From positions 196,891 through 260,890 of the forward strand of contig NZ_LISX01000007.1 in NCBI RefSeq assembly GCF_001905465.1: a stretch of 64,000 bases of DNA. Reading direction: 5' to 3'. Both the position numbers and the translations under genes were made by a program. Shown piece by piece: positions 34,878 to 43,584 of this stretch. The stretch is from Kitasatospora sp. CB01950 (GTDB taxonomy: Bacteria > Actinomycetota > Actinomycetes > Streptomycetales > Streptomycetaceae). The notes beneath the pieces were generated by a model. It had not been told where the DNA came from. It saw only the letters and a program-made list of their open reading frames with translations, and did not search any database. Within the stretch, counting starts at the first letter, position 1. Every line of letters starts with the position of its first letter.

Positions 34878-35705
34878 ATGCCGCTGCCCGAGGACGCCGC
34901 AGACCCGGCCCGGTTCTCCCCGGGGTCGCCGTCGGGGGCCAGCGAACTGCGCTGCCCGGCCTGCCGTCGTGAGCACCGTTACGAGCCACCGAGCCTGCCC
35001 TGCCCGTGCGGCGCACAGCTGCGGGTGCCGCTGCTGCGCGGCGGGGTGCCGGTGCAGGTGCGGTTCCGCTCCTGGGAGGACTCCTGGGTGAGCATGCGCT
35101 GCCCGCACTGCGGACGCAACGACCAGTGGCCGCAGCCGGAGTTCACCTGCGACTGCGGGGCGACGGTGCGAATGCCGGTGGACCGGGCGCCGAAGTTGCA
35201 GAGCGCGGGCCCACGGACCACCCGTCCGGCGGAGGCGGCGCGTCCGTACACCACGGCGGTGCCGCCGCTCGCCCCGCCGGAGCCGGCCGCGGGCCCGGGT
35301 CCGGCCCGGGCGCTGCGTCCGCCGTTCCGTCCGCGGCCGGTGCGCACCCCGCAGGACGCGGTGCTGACGGCGGCCCGCTACTTGCAGTGGCTGGGCTTCG
35401 AGGACCTGGAGCTGACGTCCGGCCAGGAGCGCGACTCGACCACCCTGTTGGGCGGCCGGATGGTGGCCCGGGTGGACACCTGGTCGGAGCCGGCGGACGT
35501 CAAGGCGGTGGAGTGCCTGTGGTTGGAGACGCTGCACGGCGAGCAGGTCGCGGCGGCGATGTTCACCGTGTCCGGCTACTCCCGGCAGGCCACGGTGCGC
35601 GGTGAACAACTGCTGGTCGCGCTGTTCACATTGGACGCGGCAGGCATCCCGCAGCCCTCGAACGGCGCCGCCGAGGCGCTGATGGAGACCGGCTGGACGT
35701 CCTGA
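34878..35705 (+). CDS. Zinc-ribbon protein with a restriction-endonuclease-like C-terminal domain
   Basis: A 275-residue protein. Two zinc-ribbon knuckle pairs occupy the first ~95 residues (CPACRREH with CPCG, then CPHCGRNDQW with CDCG). A Pro/Ala linker follows. The C-terminal ~115 residues (TPQDAVLTAARYLQWLGFEDLELTSGQERDS, GGRMVARVDTWSEPADVKAVECLWLE, AAAMFTVSGYSRQATVRGEQLLVALFTLDAAG) resemble the Mrr/REase-like fold often seen in Streptomyces. The position of the usual QxK catalytic pair reads VARVDT, so the active site looks lost. Nucleic-acid binding is a fair guess; function unknown. Confidence 0.65.
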   Translation: MPLPEDAADPARFSPGSPSGASELRCPACRREHRYEPPSLPCPCGAQLRVPLLRGGVPVQVRFRSWEDSWVSMRCPHCGRNDQWPQPEFTCDCGATVRMPVDRAPKLQSAGPRTTRPAEAARPYTTAVPPLAPPEPAAGPGPARALRPPFRPRPVRTPQDAVLTAARYLQWLGFEDLELTSGQERDSTTLLGGRMVARVDTWSEPADVKAVECLWLETLHGEQVAAAMFTVSGYSRQATVRGEQLLVALFTLDAAGIPQPSNGAAEALMETGWTS

Positions 35706-35870
35706 CGCGTCGCCACTCCCACGTCACCCGGAAGCATGCATTCCGGATCTCCTCGCGCTCGTGATCTGGTGCACAAGCTCCGGCGCGTGTTGAATTGCCG
35801 CCACGACGCGGGCCCTTGGGGGTTGGGGAGGGTCCGCCGGTCACTGCATGGCGCGCACAAGGAGGTGGCG

Positions 35871-36680
35871 TTGTCGGTGCACGGGACTGCCCCGGGGGGC
35901 ATGGCGGACGTCGTCTGGCGGCTTCGGTCGCGGGGCTGCTGGCAGGAGGCTGCGGACCTGCTCCGCCCGCAGGCCGGCCGGGATCCGACGGCGGCGCTGC
36001 AACGGGCCGAACTGCTGATCGAGCAGTGCCTGTTCACCGCGGACCACTGGGAGCGTGCGGAGGACGCCCTGCGCCAGGCGGAGGCTTCGGTCGCGGGCAG
36101 CGAGCACCGTGCCGCCGCCTCCTGCGCCCGCGGCTACCTGGCGTACGTGGCCAGCGTGCTGAGCCGCCGGGACCGATTGGACGAGGCGCAGGCCGCGCTG
36201 GGCCGCACCTCGGCGCTGCTGCCGCCGAAGGCGCCGGGCCGGCCGTTGCTGGACTTCCGCCGGGGGCTGGTCGCGGAGAACCTGCTGCACGACCTGGCGG
36301 CGGCGCAGAGCGCGTACGCCAGGGCGCACGAGGGGGCCCGGGAGCGTGGCGACGACCTGCTGCGCTCCTCGACCTGGTGCCACCTGGCGGGGTTGGCGCT
36401 GGTGGCGGGCGACCAGGAGCGGGCCCGGGAGGGTTTCGGGGCGGCGCTGAGGCTGCGCGAGCAGCTCGGCTACACGGTGGGGGTGGCGCCCGCGCTGGCC
36501 TCCCTGGCGGAGGTGTCGGAGCCGGGCGAGGCGGTGCGGCTGCGCGCCGAGGCGTCCCGGTTGGTGCAGGCGCTCGGCGGGGTCCCGGTGTGGCTGGCGC
36601 GGCGGCTGGCCCGGCTCCCGGCACAGTCGGCAGCACCGGACGGCGGCACCGCGCACGACCCGCGGCACGGCATCAGCTAA
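35871..36680 (+). CDS. TPR-repeat protein
   Basis: A 269-residue helical protein with TPR-like units (VVWRLRSRGCWQEAADLLRPQAGRDPTAALQRAELLIEQ, LDEAQAALGRTSALLPP, AQSAYARAHEGARERGDDLLRSSTWCHLAGLALVAGDQERAREGF). It likely binds a partner protein. I choose TTG 35871, five bases after AGGAGG; the open frame upstream has no ribosome site. The TAA stop (36678-36680) forms the first bases of an iron box that serves the next gene. Confidence 0.68.
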   Translation: MSVHGTAPGGMADVVWRLRSRGCWQEAADLLRPQAGRDPTAALQRAELLIEQCLFTADHWERAEDALRQAEASVAGSEHRAAASCARGYLAYVASVLSRRDRLDEAQAALGRTSALLPPKAPGRPLLDFRRGLVAENLLHDLAAAQSAYARAHEGARERGDDLLRSSTWCHLAGLALVAGDQERAREGFGAALRLREQLGYTVGVAPALASLAEVSEPGEAVRLRAEASRLVQALGGVPVWLARRLARLPAQSAAPDGGTAHDPRHGIS

Positions 36681-36696
36681 GGTGAGCCTTACCTGT
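36678..36696. promoter_or_regulatory. Iron box (DmdR/IdeR-type operator)
   Basis: The 19-bp sequence TAAGGTGAGCCTTACCTGT matches the actinobacterial iron-box consensus TWAGGTWAGSCTWACCTWA at all but three positions. It lies 80 bases upstream of the FhuF-like gene and shares its first three bases with the stop codon of the TPR gene. Iron-loaded DmdR should repress from here. The fit of motif and downstream function is strong. Confidence 0.82.
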
Positions 36697-36775
36697 CCGG
36701 GTTGAGCAGTGACCCGGACAGGTTCACCGTGCCACACCCGGGCCCCGCCCCCGGGGTACCACCCAGGGAGCCCGC

Positions 36776-37582
36776 GTGACCGCGCACCAGGTCGAGCAGT
36801 GCCCCCCGCCGAGCACCACCGACTCCTCTCCCTGCCAAGCGAGTTGGCGACGCCTGACCGAGGTCTTCGGGGATCTCCGGATCCACCCCGCCGCCCCCCG
36901 CACCGACCCCGGCTGGACCCTCGCGGCGGCCCTCGCCACCGACCCGGCCGCCCTCGACGCCACCATCGCCTTCGACGAACGCCTCGGCCTGGAGCTGTAC
37001 GGCGCTCCCAGCCGCCCGGACGTCACCGCCGGTTTCAGCCTGCACCGCTACGCCTGGCCGGTCGCCCTCGCCTTCACCCTGCCGTGGTTCCTGGAGCGCC
37101 GCGTCCCGGCCCTCCCGGTCGACCGGATCTCGATCAACCGCACCACCGGCGAACTGACCGCCCGCCCGACCGCCTTCCACTGCCTCCCGGACGACCCGGC
37201 CGCCGGCCGCCCGGACGCCCTGGTCGTCCCGGACCGCCCGGCGCTCGACGCCGCCCTGCGCACCGCGCTCGCCGACCATCTCGCGCCGGTGCTCGACGCT
37301 TTCCGCCCCCGCGTGCGACGCGGCCCGCGCACCCTCTGGGCGCTCGTCACCGACGACGTGGTCGACGGCCTCTGGTACCTCTCCACCCTGCTCGACGAGG
37401 AGCCCCGAGCAGTCGCCGAGCTGACCGCCCTACTGCCGGGCGACGCCTCGTCCGCGCCGTTCGTGGGCACCCCGGGCTTCCGTCGGGAGGGCGGTCACCG
37501 CACCAGGACCAGGGTCAGCTGCTGCCTGTTCTACACGGTCCGACCGGCCGAGCCGTGCTTCAGCTGCCCGCGCAGCAAATAG
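36776..37582 (+). CDS. FhuF-like (2Fe-2S) ferric-siderophore reductase
   Basis: A 268-residue protein whose C-terminus has the FhuF-type [2Fe-2S] motif CCLFYTVRPAEPCFSCPR: paired Cys, then two Cys two residues apart. A central IRxxPFW-like segment (WPVALAFTLPWFLERRVPAL) and SINRTTGELTARP are typical of the actinobacterial branch. It would reduce iron on ferric siderophores in the cytoplasm to release it. GTG 36776 follows AGGGAG. An iron box lies upstream at 36678-36696, so expression should rise when iron is scarce. No siderophore synthesis or ABC uptake genes adjoin it. Confidence 0.88.
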   Translation: MTAHQVEQCPPPSTTDSSPCQASWRRLTEVFGDLRIHPAAPRTDPGWTLAAALATDPAALDATIAFDERLGLELYGAPSRPDVTAGFSLHRYAWPVALAFTLPWFLERRVPALPVDRISINRTTGELTARPTAFHCLPDDPAAGRPDALVVPDRPALDAALRTALADHLAPVLDAFRPRVRRGPRTLWALVTDDVVDGLWYLSTLLDEEPRAVAELTALLPGDASSAPFVGTPGFRREGGHRTRTRVSCCLFYTVRPAEPCFSCPRSK

Positions 37583-37717
37583 ATCTGACAATCCGTTGAT
37601 CTAATTCCGGAATTCCCCCCAAATAATGTATTGCGCGCGATCCGGTCATGTTTTCCCGCATTTCTCCGCCATGATGGTCCCCCCATCAAGACGCGGAAAG
37701 CGAGGCTGGATCAGGTC

Positions 37718-38716
37718 ATGAGACTGTCGGACATACCGCTGGGCTGGGTCGTCGCCGGCGCGGCCGCCCTGGTGGTCGCCGTCGCCCTGCTGGCCTTCGC
37801 CCGCAGCCGCTCGGCCGCAGCCACCAAAACCGGCGGTTCGGACTCCTCCTGGGAACGCGCCGAGGAACGCCGCCGCCGCACCGAATCCCTCTACGGCGGC
37901 GCCTCCTACCTTCTGTTGTTCTGCTGCGCCGCGGTCGCCGCCGCGCTCTCCTTCCACGGGCTGGTGGGCTTCGGCATCCAGAACCTCGGCCTCTCCGGCG
38001 GCTGGGAGTACCTCGTCCCGTTCGGCCTGGACGGAGCCGCGATGTTCTGCTCCGTCCTCGCCGTCCGCGAGGCCAGCCACGGCGACGCCGCACTCGGCTC
38101 CCGCCTGCTGGTCTGGCTGTTCGCGGCGGCCTCCGCCTGGTTCAACTGGGTGCACGCCCCCCGCGGCTTCGGCCACGACGGCGCGCCGCAGTTCTTCGCC
38201 GGCATGTCGCTCTCGGCCGCGGTCCTCTTCGACCGCGCCCTCAAGCAGACCCGGGTCGCCGCCCTCCGCGAACAGGGACTCGTCCCACGGCCCCTGCCGC
38301 AGATCCGCGTGGTCCGCTGGCTGCGCGCCCCCCGCGAGACCTACGCCGCGTGGTCGCTGATGCTCCTCGAAGGCGTCCGCACCCTCGACGAGGCCGTCGA
38401 GGAGGTCCGCGACGACAAGCGCACCGCGGCGGAGAACCGAGAACGCCGCAGGATGGCCTCCCGCCGTGAACGCGCCGAGATCCGCGCCATCGGCCGCCAG
38501 CCCGGCCACGGCTGGCGCACCCGCCACACCACCCGCCAACTCGAACCCGCCCCCGCCAACTCGAACCCGACGGAGCCCGCCATAGCCCCTGCCGGCCTCC
38601 CCGCCACCCCCGCCCAGCGCAGCATCGAACTCGCCCCGGAGGACCCCGCCGCGGCCCTCCCGCGACTCGACTCCCTGGAACAGAAACTCAAGGACCTGGA
38701 ACAGCAGTACGGGTAA
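37718..38716 (+). CDS. DUF2637 membrane protein (Spd-like)
   Basis: A 332-residue protein with a first helix at about 8-27, then three to four helices (LLLFCCAAVAAALSFHGLVGF, YLVPFGLDGAAMFCSVLAVREA, LLVWLFAAASAWFNWVHAP, FAGMSLSAAVLFDRAL) forming the DUF2637 domain, and a long charged cytoplasmic tail rich in Arg/Glu (about 220-290) ending in a short coiled coil (LDSLEQKLKDLEQQY). DUF2637 proteins include SpdB-type proteins of Streptomyces plasmids and ICEs as well as chromosomal members. No transfer genes are near, so this is probably a chromosomal version. ATG 37718 chosen. Function unknown. Confidence 0.8.
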   Translation: MRLSDIPLGWVVAGAAALVVAVALLAFARSRSAAATKTGGSDSSWERAEERRRRTESLYGGASYLLLFCCAAVAAALSFHGLVGFGIQNLGLSGGWEYLVPFGLDGAAMFCSVLAVREASHGDAALGSRLLVWLFAAASAWFNWVHAPRGFGHDGAPQFFAGMSLSAAVLFDRALKQTRVAALREQGLVPRPLPQIRVVRWLRAPRETYAAWSLMLLEGVRTLDEAVEEVRDDKRTAAENRERRRMASRRERAEIRAIGRQPGHGWRTRHTTRQLEPAPANSNPTEPAIAPAGLPATPAQRSIELAPEDPAAALPRLDSLEQKLKDLEQQYG

Positions 38717-38722
38717 CGGCGA

Positions 38723-38740
38723 GAGCCCCGTCAGGGGCTC
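38723..38740. terminator. Short hairpin between convergent genes
   Basis: A 7-bp stem GAGCCCC / GGGGCTC with a GTCA tetraloop lies between the stop of the DUF2637 gene and that of the SpoIIE-type phosphatase gene. It is GC-rich, without a U-tract, as is usual in this genus. Confidence 0.6.
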
Positions 38741-38749
38741 CCCGACCGC

Positions 38750-40942
38750 TCAACTGCTCACTTCGAACCACATCCGCTTCCCCGACCCCCGGGGCTCCAC
38801 CCCCCACGCGTCCGCGAGCGCCTCGACGAGCATCAACCCGCGCCCGGAGGACGCCTGTTCGCCGGGCGTGCGGCGGGTGGGCCAGAGGTCGGACTCGTCC
38901 TCGACCTCGACGCGCAGCCGTGCCCGCCCGCTCTCCTGGTAGAGCCGCGCCGTGAACATCGCGTCCCGGTCGGTGTGCCGAATCGCGTTGGTGACGAGCT
39001 CCGACGACAACAGCTCGGCGGTGTCGATGAGTTCGGGCACGCCCCAGCGCCGCAGCGCGTCCCGGAGTTCGGCGCGGAGTTCCGAGATCCGCGCCAGGTC
39101 GGCCTGCCCGATCCGGCGCCGCAGCTGCTGGGCCGCCCGCCCGCCCGCCGGCCCGTCCCAACGAAGCAGCAGCAGCGCGATGTCGTCCTCGCGTTCGCTC
39201 GTGTCCGCCGCCTGCGAGGCGATCCGGTCCGCGAGGTCCTCCAGCGGCTCCCGCGGAGACTCCGAGACGGCGGCCAGCGGTTCGGAGACGGTCTCGCAGA
39301 GCCGCCCGACCCCGGTGTCGAGGTCCATGTCCCGCGCCTCGACCAGGCCGTCGGTGAAGAGCAGCACGGTCTCCCCGGGGTCCAGGCTGAACCGCGTCAC
39401 CCGGTACTCCTCGTCGGGCGCGACGCCGAGCGGCAGCCCGCCCGCCACCGGAACGGGATGCGCGGTGCCGTCGGCACGCCGGACCACCGGGTCCAGGTGC
39501 CCGGCCCGCACCGCGTAGACGACGCCGTAGTCGACGTTGACCTCCGCGTAGGTGCAGGTCGCGAAGTGGTCGGTGTCGAGGTCCGCGAGGAAGCGCGACG
39601 CCCGGGCCATCACGGCGGCCGGCGGGTGCCCCTCCGCCGCGTAGGCGCGCAGCGCGATGCGGAGTTGGCCCATGATGCCGGCGGCGTGCACGTCGTGGCC
39701 CTGGACGTCGCCGATGACCAGGCCGACGTGTCCGCCGGGCAGCGGGACGACGTCGTACCAGTCGCCGCCGATCTGCAGGCCGGAGCCGGCCGCGAGGTAG
39801 CGGACGGCGGTGGTGACGCCGGGGACGGCGGGGACGGTGCGGGGGAGCATGACGCGCTGCAGGCCGGCGGCGAGTTCGTGCTCGGCGTCGTGCAGGCGGG
39901 CCCGGGCCAGGGACTGGGCGACGAGTCCGCCGAGGGTGGAGAGCAGGGTGCGTTCGTCGGCGTCGAGTTCGCGGTCGTCGTCGAAGGAGACCACGCAGAC
40001 GCCGGTGGGCCGACCGCTGGCGACGAGCGGGAGGAACGCCCAGGAGGAGCGGCCGCTGTTCTCGGCCCAGTCCCAGGCGTCGGGGTAGCGCTCGCGGTAC
40101 TCCGCGCGGCTGGAGACGAAGATCGGGGCGCGCTGCCGGACCGCTTCGGCGGCGGGGTGGCTGGGCGAGAGCGGGATCCGGTCGAACCGGTCGCTGAGGG
40201 CGGCGCGGTAGCCGCTGGAGCCGAGCAGGGCGATCCGGCCGCCTTCGAGCGAGGCGAGGGCGAGTCCGTCGGGGCCGAGGCCGGGCAGCGGGAGTTCGGT
40301 GAAGACCCGGGCGACGTCGCGGACGGTGACGGCTTCGGAGAGGGCGCGGGCGGCTTCCTTGATGAACCGGGAGCGTTCCTCGCGCAGCACGGCGAGTTCG
40401 TCGGCGCGTTCGCGTTTGTGGAGTTCGACGGTGGCGTCCCAGACGAAGCCGACCATCCGGGAGGGGCGGCCGAAGGCGTCGGCGAGGACCCGGCCGCGGA
40501 AGCGCACGGCGTGCAGTTCGCCGTCGGGGAAGACGGTGCGGTAGTAGGCGCCGCACTGGCCGAGCTCGGCGACGGCGCGTTCGACGCGGCGGCGCACGAC
40601 GGGCGCGTCCTCGGGGTGCAGCAGCGCGAGGAACGCGCCGGAGGTGCGGTCGAAGGGCTGTCCGGCCAGGCCGAGGATGGCGCAGGCCCGCCGGTCGCCG
40701 ACCAGGGAGTCGCGGCGGATGTCCCAGTCGAAGGAGCCGATGCCGTTGGCGGCCATCGCCGGTTCGAGCCACTCTGGGGTGGAATCCCCCGTGCGGGTGG
40801 GCAGACCGCGGGCGGTGGACGGCACGACGCGGCCTGCTGCGGTGCGCAGCGGCTTCGCGGGGGTGCTGTTCCGGGTGGCCTGGGTGGCCTGGGCGGGCGG
40901 GGTGCGGCGGGCGGGCCCAGGCGCCTCGGGCTCGGTGGCCAT
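38750..40942 (-). CDS. PAS-GAF-SpoIIE phosphatase with C-terminal HATPase domain
   Basis: A 730-residue cytoplasmic signalling protein. In order: a low-complexity N-terminus (~55), a PAS domain (about 60-170, FDWDIRRDSLVGDRRACAILGL), a GAF domain (about 195-345), a PP2C/SpoIIE phosphatase (about 365-580, metal motif LQIGGDWYDVVPLP near 396-409, VGLVIGDVQGHDVHAAG, ETVLLFTDGLVEARD) and an RsbW-like ATPase (about 600-730, SELVTNAIRHTD, SSGRGLMLVEALADAWGV). Such fusions control anti-sigma/anti-anti-sigma switches in response to stress. AGGAGA precedes ATG 40942. The stand-alone HATPase at 41192 has a closely related domain. Confidence 0.93.
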   Translation of the reverse strand: MATEPEAPGPARRTPPAQATQATRNSTPAKPLRTAAGRVVPSTARGLPTRTGDSTPEWLEPAMAANGIGSFDWDIRRDSLVGDRRACAILGLAGQPFDRTSGAFLALLHPEDAPVVRRRVERAVAELGQCGAYYRTVFPDGELHAVRFRGRVLADAFGRPSRMVGFVWDATVELHKRERADELAVLREERSRFIKEAARALSEAVTVRDVARVFTELPLPGLGPDGLALASLEGGRIALLGSSGYRAALSDRFDRIPLSPSHPAAEAVRQRAPIFVSSRAEYRERYPDAWDWAENSGRSSWAFLPLVASGRPTGVCVVSFDDDRELDADERTLLSTLGGLVAQSLARARLHDAEHELAAGLQRVMLPRTVPAVPGVTTAVRYLAAGSGLQIGGDWYDVVPLPGGHVGLVIGDVQGHDVHAAGIMGQLRIALRAYAAEGHPPAAVMARASRFLADLDTDHFATCTYAEVNVDYGVVYAVRAGHLDPVVRRADGTAHPVPVAGGLPLGVAPDEEYRVTRFSLDPGETVLLFTDGLVEARDMDLDTGVGRLCETVSEPLAAVSESPREPLEDLADRIASQAADTSEREDDIALLLLRWDGPAGGRAAQQLRRRIGQADLARISELRAELRDALRRWGVPELIDTAELLSSELVTNAIRHTDRDAMFTARLYQESGRARLRVEVEDESDLWPTRRTPGEQASSGRGLMLVEALADAWGVEPRGSGKRMWFEVSS

Positions 40943-41191
40943 GCTTCTCCTGCCGGTGCCTTGCCTGGCGGCCGCTGGATTTCCGTGTCCCCTGCTGGGC
41001 CGGCCGGACCGCGATGGTTGTGCGTGCCTACTGGCACACATTCTCACTAGCCTGTCGTATGTTCGGCAAAGCGGCAATGGCGGTGACCCGGACGGTACTG
41101 ATCGCACACGATCCCGCCGCGAGTCCTCACCCGGACGGCCCCGACGGGTGGCGGTCCGGAATTCGCGCCCCCGGTTGTGGGGGCGGTCGGC

Positions 41192-41797
41192 TCAGAGCGC
41201 GGACAGCTCGAACCAGGTGACTTTTCCGTCGCCGCGCAGCTGCACTCCCCAGTCGTCGGCGAGGGCCTCCACCAGCAGCAGTCCGCGCCCGGAGGTGGCG
41301 TCCTCGTCGGGGTGGCGGCGGCCGGGCAGCCGGCTGGTGCGGTCGTGGACCTCGACCCGCAGGCGCTGTTCGGCGGTGAGCTGGGCGTCGAACTCGGCGC
41401 CCTTGCCGGTGTGCACGAGCGCGTTGGTGACCAGTTCGGAGGTGAGCAGCTCGGCGGTGTCGGCAAGTTCCGGCACACCCCAGTGGTCGAGCGCGGCCCG
41501 CAGCCGGCGTCGGACGGCTCCGACGGCGGGCAGGTCGGCGGCCTCCAGGGAGGCGTGCACCCGGCGATGCAGGGCGCACTCGGGCTGCTGCACCGGCGCC
41601 GCGCCGTGCGACTGCGGCTGCGGCTGCGGCTGCGGCTGTGGCGGTGGCTGCGCGGGCCCCGGTGGCTTCGACTGCGCCTGCGCGGGTGCCGGACCCTGCG
41701 GCTTCGCCTGTGACTGAATGTGTGCGGTCCCCTGCTGGTCGAGCTGCTCCCGGCGCGAGGCCGAGCGCTGCCGCGGGAACCTTGCCTGACCGTCCAT
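41192..41797 (-). CDS. RsbW-like HATPase (anti-sigma-type kinase) with PQ-rich N-terminus
   Basis: A 201-residue protein. The first ~75 residues are a Gln/Pro/Ala-rich linker containing a run of PQ dipeptides. The rest is a serine-kinase-type HATPase: LHRRVHASLEAADLPAVGAVRRRLRAALDHWGV, ELLTSELVTNALVHTG (N box), VHDRTSRLPGRRHPDEDATSGRGLLLVEALADDWG (G box). It is the type that sequesters sigma factors or phosphorylates anti-sigma antagonists. Its domain is very similar to the C-terminus of the adjacent SpoIIE fusion, which implies duplication. ATG 41797 chosen, GAGG close upstream; TTG 41800 adjoins it. Confidence 0.85.
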   Translation of the reverse strand: MDGQARFPRQRSASRREQLDQQGTAHIQSQAKPQGPAPAQAQSKPPGPAQPPPQPQPQPQPQSHGAAPVQQPECALHRRVHASLEAADLPAVGAVRRRLRAALDHWGVPELADTAELLTSELVTNALVHTGKGAEFDAQLTAEQRLRVEVHDRTSRLPGRRHPDEDATSGRGLLLVEALADDWGVQLRGDGKVTWFELSAL

Positions 41798-41986
41798 CAA
41801 CCTCGTAAGCCCCCGCCCTCGTCACCGGACGGCCGCTCCGGTCCCCCACCGGTCCGGCGGCCACTTCTGGTCATCCTCATGCCCACTCGGCGGCGTTTGC
41901 AACAGCGATCCGGCCCTACGCCCGTGGTGAACGGTGCGCAAGGGCGTGCGCGGGCACACGGACGAGCCGGGGCGCGCCCGCCCCGA

Positions 41987-42022
41987 CCGGGGCCCCGGCG
42001 AAAGCTTTCTCCAGGGCCCCGG
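41987..42022 (-). terminator. Hairpin after the lectin gene
   Basis: A 9-bp stem CCGGGGCCC (41987-41995) / GGGCCCCGG (42014-42022) with an 18-base loop containing the palindrome GAAAGCTTTC. It lies 11 bases past the lectin stop on the minus strand. Confidence 0.6.
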
Positions 42023-42032
42023 CTGCGCGGTG

Positions 42033-42563
42033 TCAGACGATCTGCCAGCCCTGGTTGGCGCCGTTGGTGCAGTCCCACAGCCGGGCGGGCGCGCCGTTGT
42101 CGGTGCGCCAGTCGGCGATCTCCAGGCACTTGCCGACCGCGGCCGGCCAGTACGCGGCGTCGGCCTGGAGCTTGTTGGTGCGGTCGAGCCAGATCTGGTT
42201 GCCGCCCCAGTTGCAGGGCCACTGGTTGGCGGTGGCGCCGTTGGAGGCGTTGAGGCCGCCGATCTCCAGGCACTGCTGGCTGTTGACGTTGCGGTAGTAG
42301 CGGATGCCGTGGTCGCCGACGTCGCCGATCTCTTCCCACAGCTGGTTGGCGCCGCCGGTGCAGTCCCACTGGCGGGCGGGCGCGCCGTTGTCCTTGCGCC
42401 AGTCGGCGATCTCCAGGCACTTGCCGCTGTTCTTGTTGATGAACCGGACGTAGGTGCCGAGGCTGGTCGGCTGGGCGGCGGAGGCCGGGGCGACGGCGCC
42501 CAGCGCGAGAGTGGTGACGCCGGCCAGGACGGCCAGCGAGCGGGCGGCGGTGCGAAGGCGCAT
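42033..42563 (-). CDS. Secreted ricin-type beta-trefoil lectin
   Basis: A 176-residue exported protein. The signal peptide (about 1-30, ending PASA) precedes a single beta-trefoil with three internal repeats, each with CLEI and a QxW motif: GANQLW, GGNQIW and GANQGW. The first and third repeats share KCLEIADWRxDNGAPAR. The family binds galactose- or xylose-type glycans. No catalytic domain is attached, so it may act alone as an extracellular lectin or bind cell-wall sugars. ATG 42563 follows GGGGGA. Confidence 0.9.
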   Translation of the reverse strand: MRLRTAARSLAVLAGVTTLALGAVAPASAAQPTSLGTYVRFINKNSGKCLEIADWRKDNGAPARQWDCTGGANQLWEEIGDVGDHGIRYYRNVNSQQCLEIGGLNASNGATANQWPCNWGGNQIWLDRTNKLQADAAYWPAAVGKCLEIADWRTDNGAPARLWDCTNGANQGWQIV

Positions 42564-42845
42564 GTGGATCCCCCAGAGGGTGCGTGCGGTCGTTGACGGT
42601 GAGTCAGCTCGTCCCCGGCGTGATCCTCGCACGGTCCGATCACCACATCCACCCCTTGCATGCCATTTCCACACACGATCCCCTCGGCTCCCGCACGCCT
42701 CCCCCGTGCGCCTGCGGGGTGTCCCGGGCCCGGGGCCGGAGGCTGGACATGTCGGGCAGCCGCGGGTTCAATGGGGCCCACGCGTTTGAACGTCGTTCTA
42801 AACTCTCCATCGACCACCCCGTCCACCCTCGACGAGCGAGGCACC

Positions 42846-43556
42846 GTGCGACTGACTCCCACCGAACGGGACCGGCTGCTGATCTTCACCGCGGCCGAGT
42901 TGGCCCGCGCCCGACGGGCGCGCGGCGTGCGACTGAACGTGCCGGAGGCGACGGCGCTGATCGCCGACACCGTCTGCGAGGCGGCCCGCGACGGCCGCCG
43001 GCTGGCCGAGGCGATCGAGGCCGGCCGCACCGTGCTGAGCGCCGACGACGTGCTGCCGGGCGTGCCGGACGTGGTGACGGTGGTCCAGGTGGAGGCGGTG
43101 TTCGAGGACGGGACGCGGCTCGCCGTGGTCAACGACCCGTTCCGCGGCGCGGGTTCGCTGGGCGAGGGCGCCCCGGGCGCGGCGCTGCCGGGCTCCGGCG
43201 CGGGCTACGACCCGGTGGAGGAGGCGCTGCTGCTACCGGTGCACAACACCGCCTCGGTGCCGATCTCGGTGACCTCGCACTTCCACTTCTTCGAGTCCAA
43301 CCCGCGCCTGGCCTTCGACCGCTCGGCCGCGTACGGGATGCACCTGGCGGTGCCGGCCGGCTCCTCGGTGCGCTTCGACCCGGGCGCCACCGTCGAGGTC
43401 GGCCTGGTGCCGATCGGCGGCGGGCGGGTCACGATCGGCTTCGCCGGCCTGGTGGACGGTCCGCTGGACGCGCCGGGCGCGAAGGACGCGGCGCTGGCGA
43501 AGGCCCGGGCCACGGGCTACCTGACCGAGTTCGACGACGCGCAGCCCGAGCAGTGA
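42846..43556 (+). CDS. ureAB: Urease-like gamma/beta fusion subunit
   Basis: A 236-residue fusion. Residues 1-100 are the urease gamma subunit (RLTPTERDRLLIFTAAELARARRARGVRLNVPEATALIADTV, VLPGVPDVV). Residues ~105-230 are the beta subunit, with VHNTASVPISVTSHFHFFESNPRLAFDR and VRFDPGATVEVGLVPIGG. Fusion of these chains is known in Helicobacter and in an actinobacterial urease branch. It would form the structural rim of the (alpha-beta-gamma)3 complex. GTG 42846 follows GAGG. It lies 28 bases upstream of the alpha gene. No ureE, F, G, H or D gene is in the window. Confidence 0.95.
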   Translation: MRLTPTERDRLLIFTAAELARARRARGVRLNVPEATALIADTVCEAARDGRRLAEAIEAGRTVLSADDVLPGVPDVVTVVQVEAVFEDGTRLAVVNDPFRGAGSLGEGAPGAALPGSGAGYDPVEEALLLPVHNTASVPISVTSHFHFFESNPRLAFDRSAAYGMHLAVPAGSSVRFDPGATVEVGLVPIGGGRVTIGFAGLVDGPLDAPGAKDAALAKARATGYLTEFDDAQPEQ

Positions 43557-43584
43557 CCGCCACCCGCACCAGGAAGGACCAGGC

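Noticed and set aside
37583..37717. AT-richer stretch before the DUF2637 gene as an attachment site
   Set aside because: No tRNA, integrase or direct repeats nearby; it is more likely just the promoter region.
41024..41037. GTGCC-TACT-GGCAC palindrome upstream of the SpoIIE-type gene
   Set aside because: Five-base arms are common by chance in this GC content, and no matching second copy or known consensus supports it.
38975..41050. Long plus-strand frame opposite the SpoIIE-type gene
   Set aside because: Composition typical of antisense shadow; domains are all on the minus strand.
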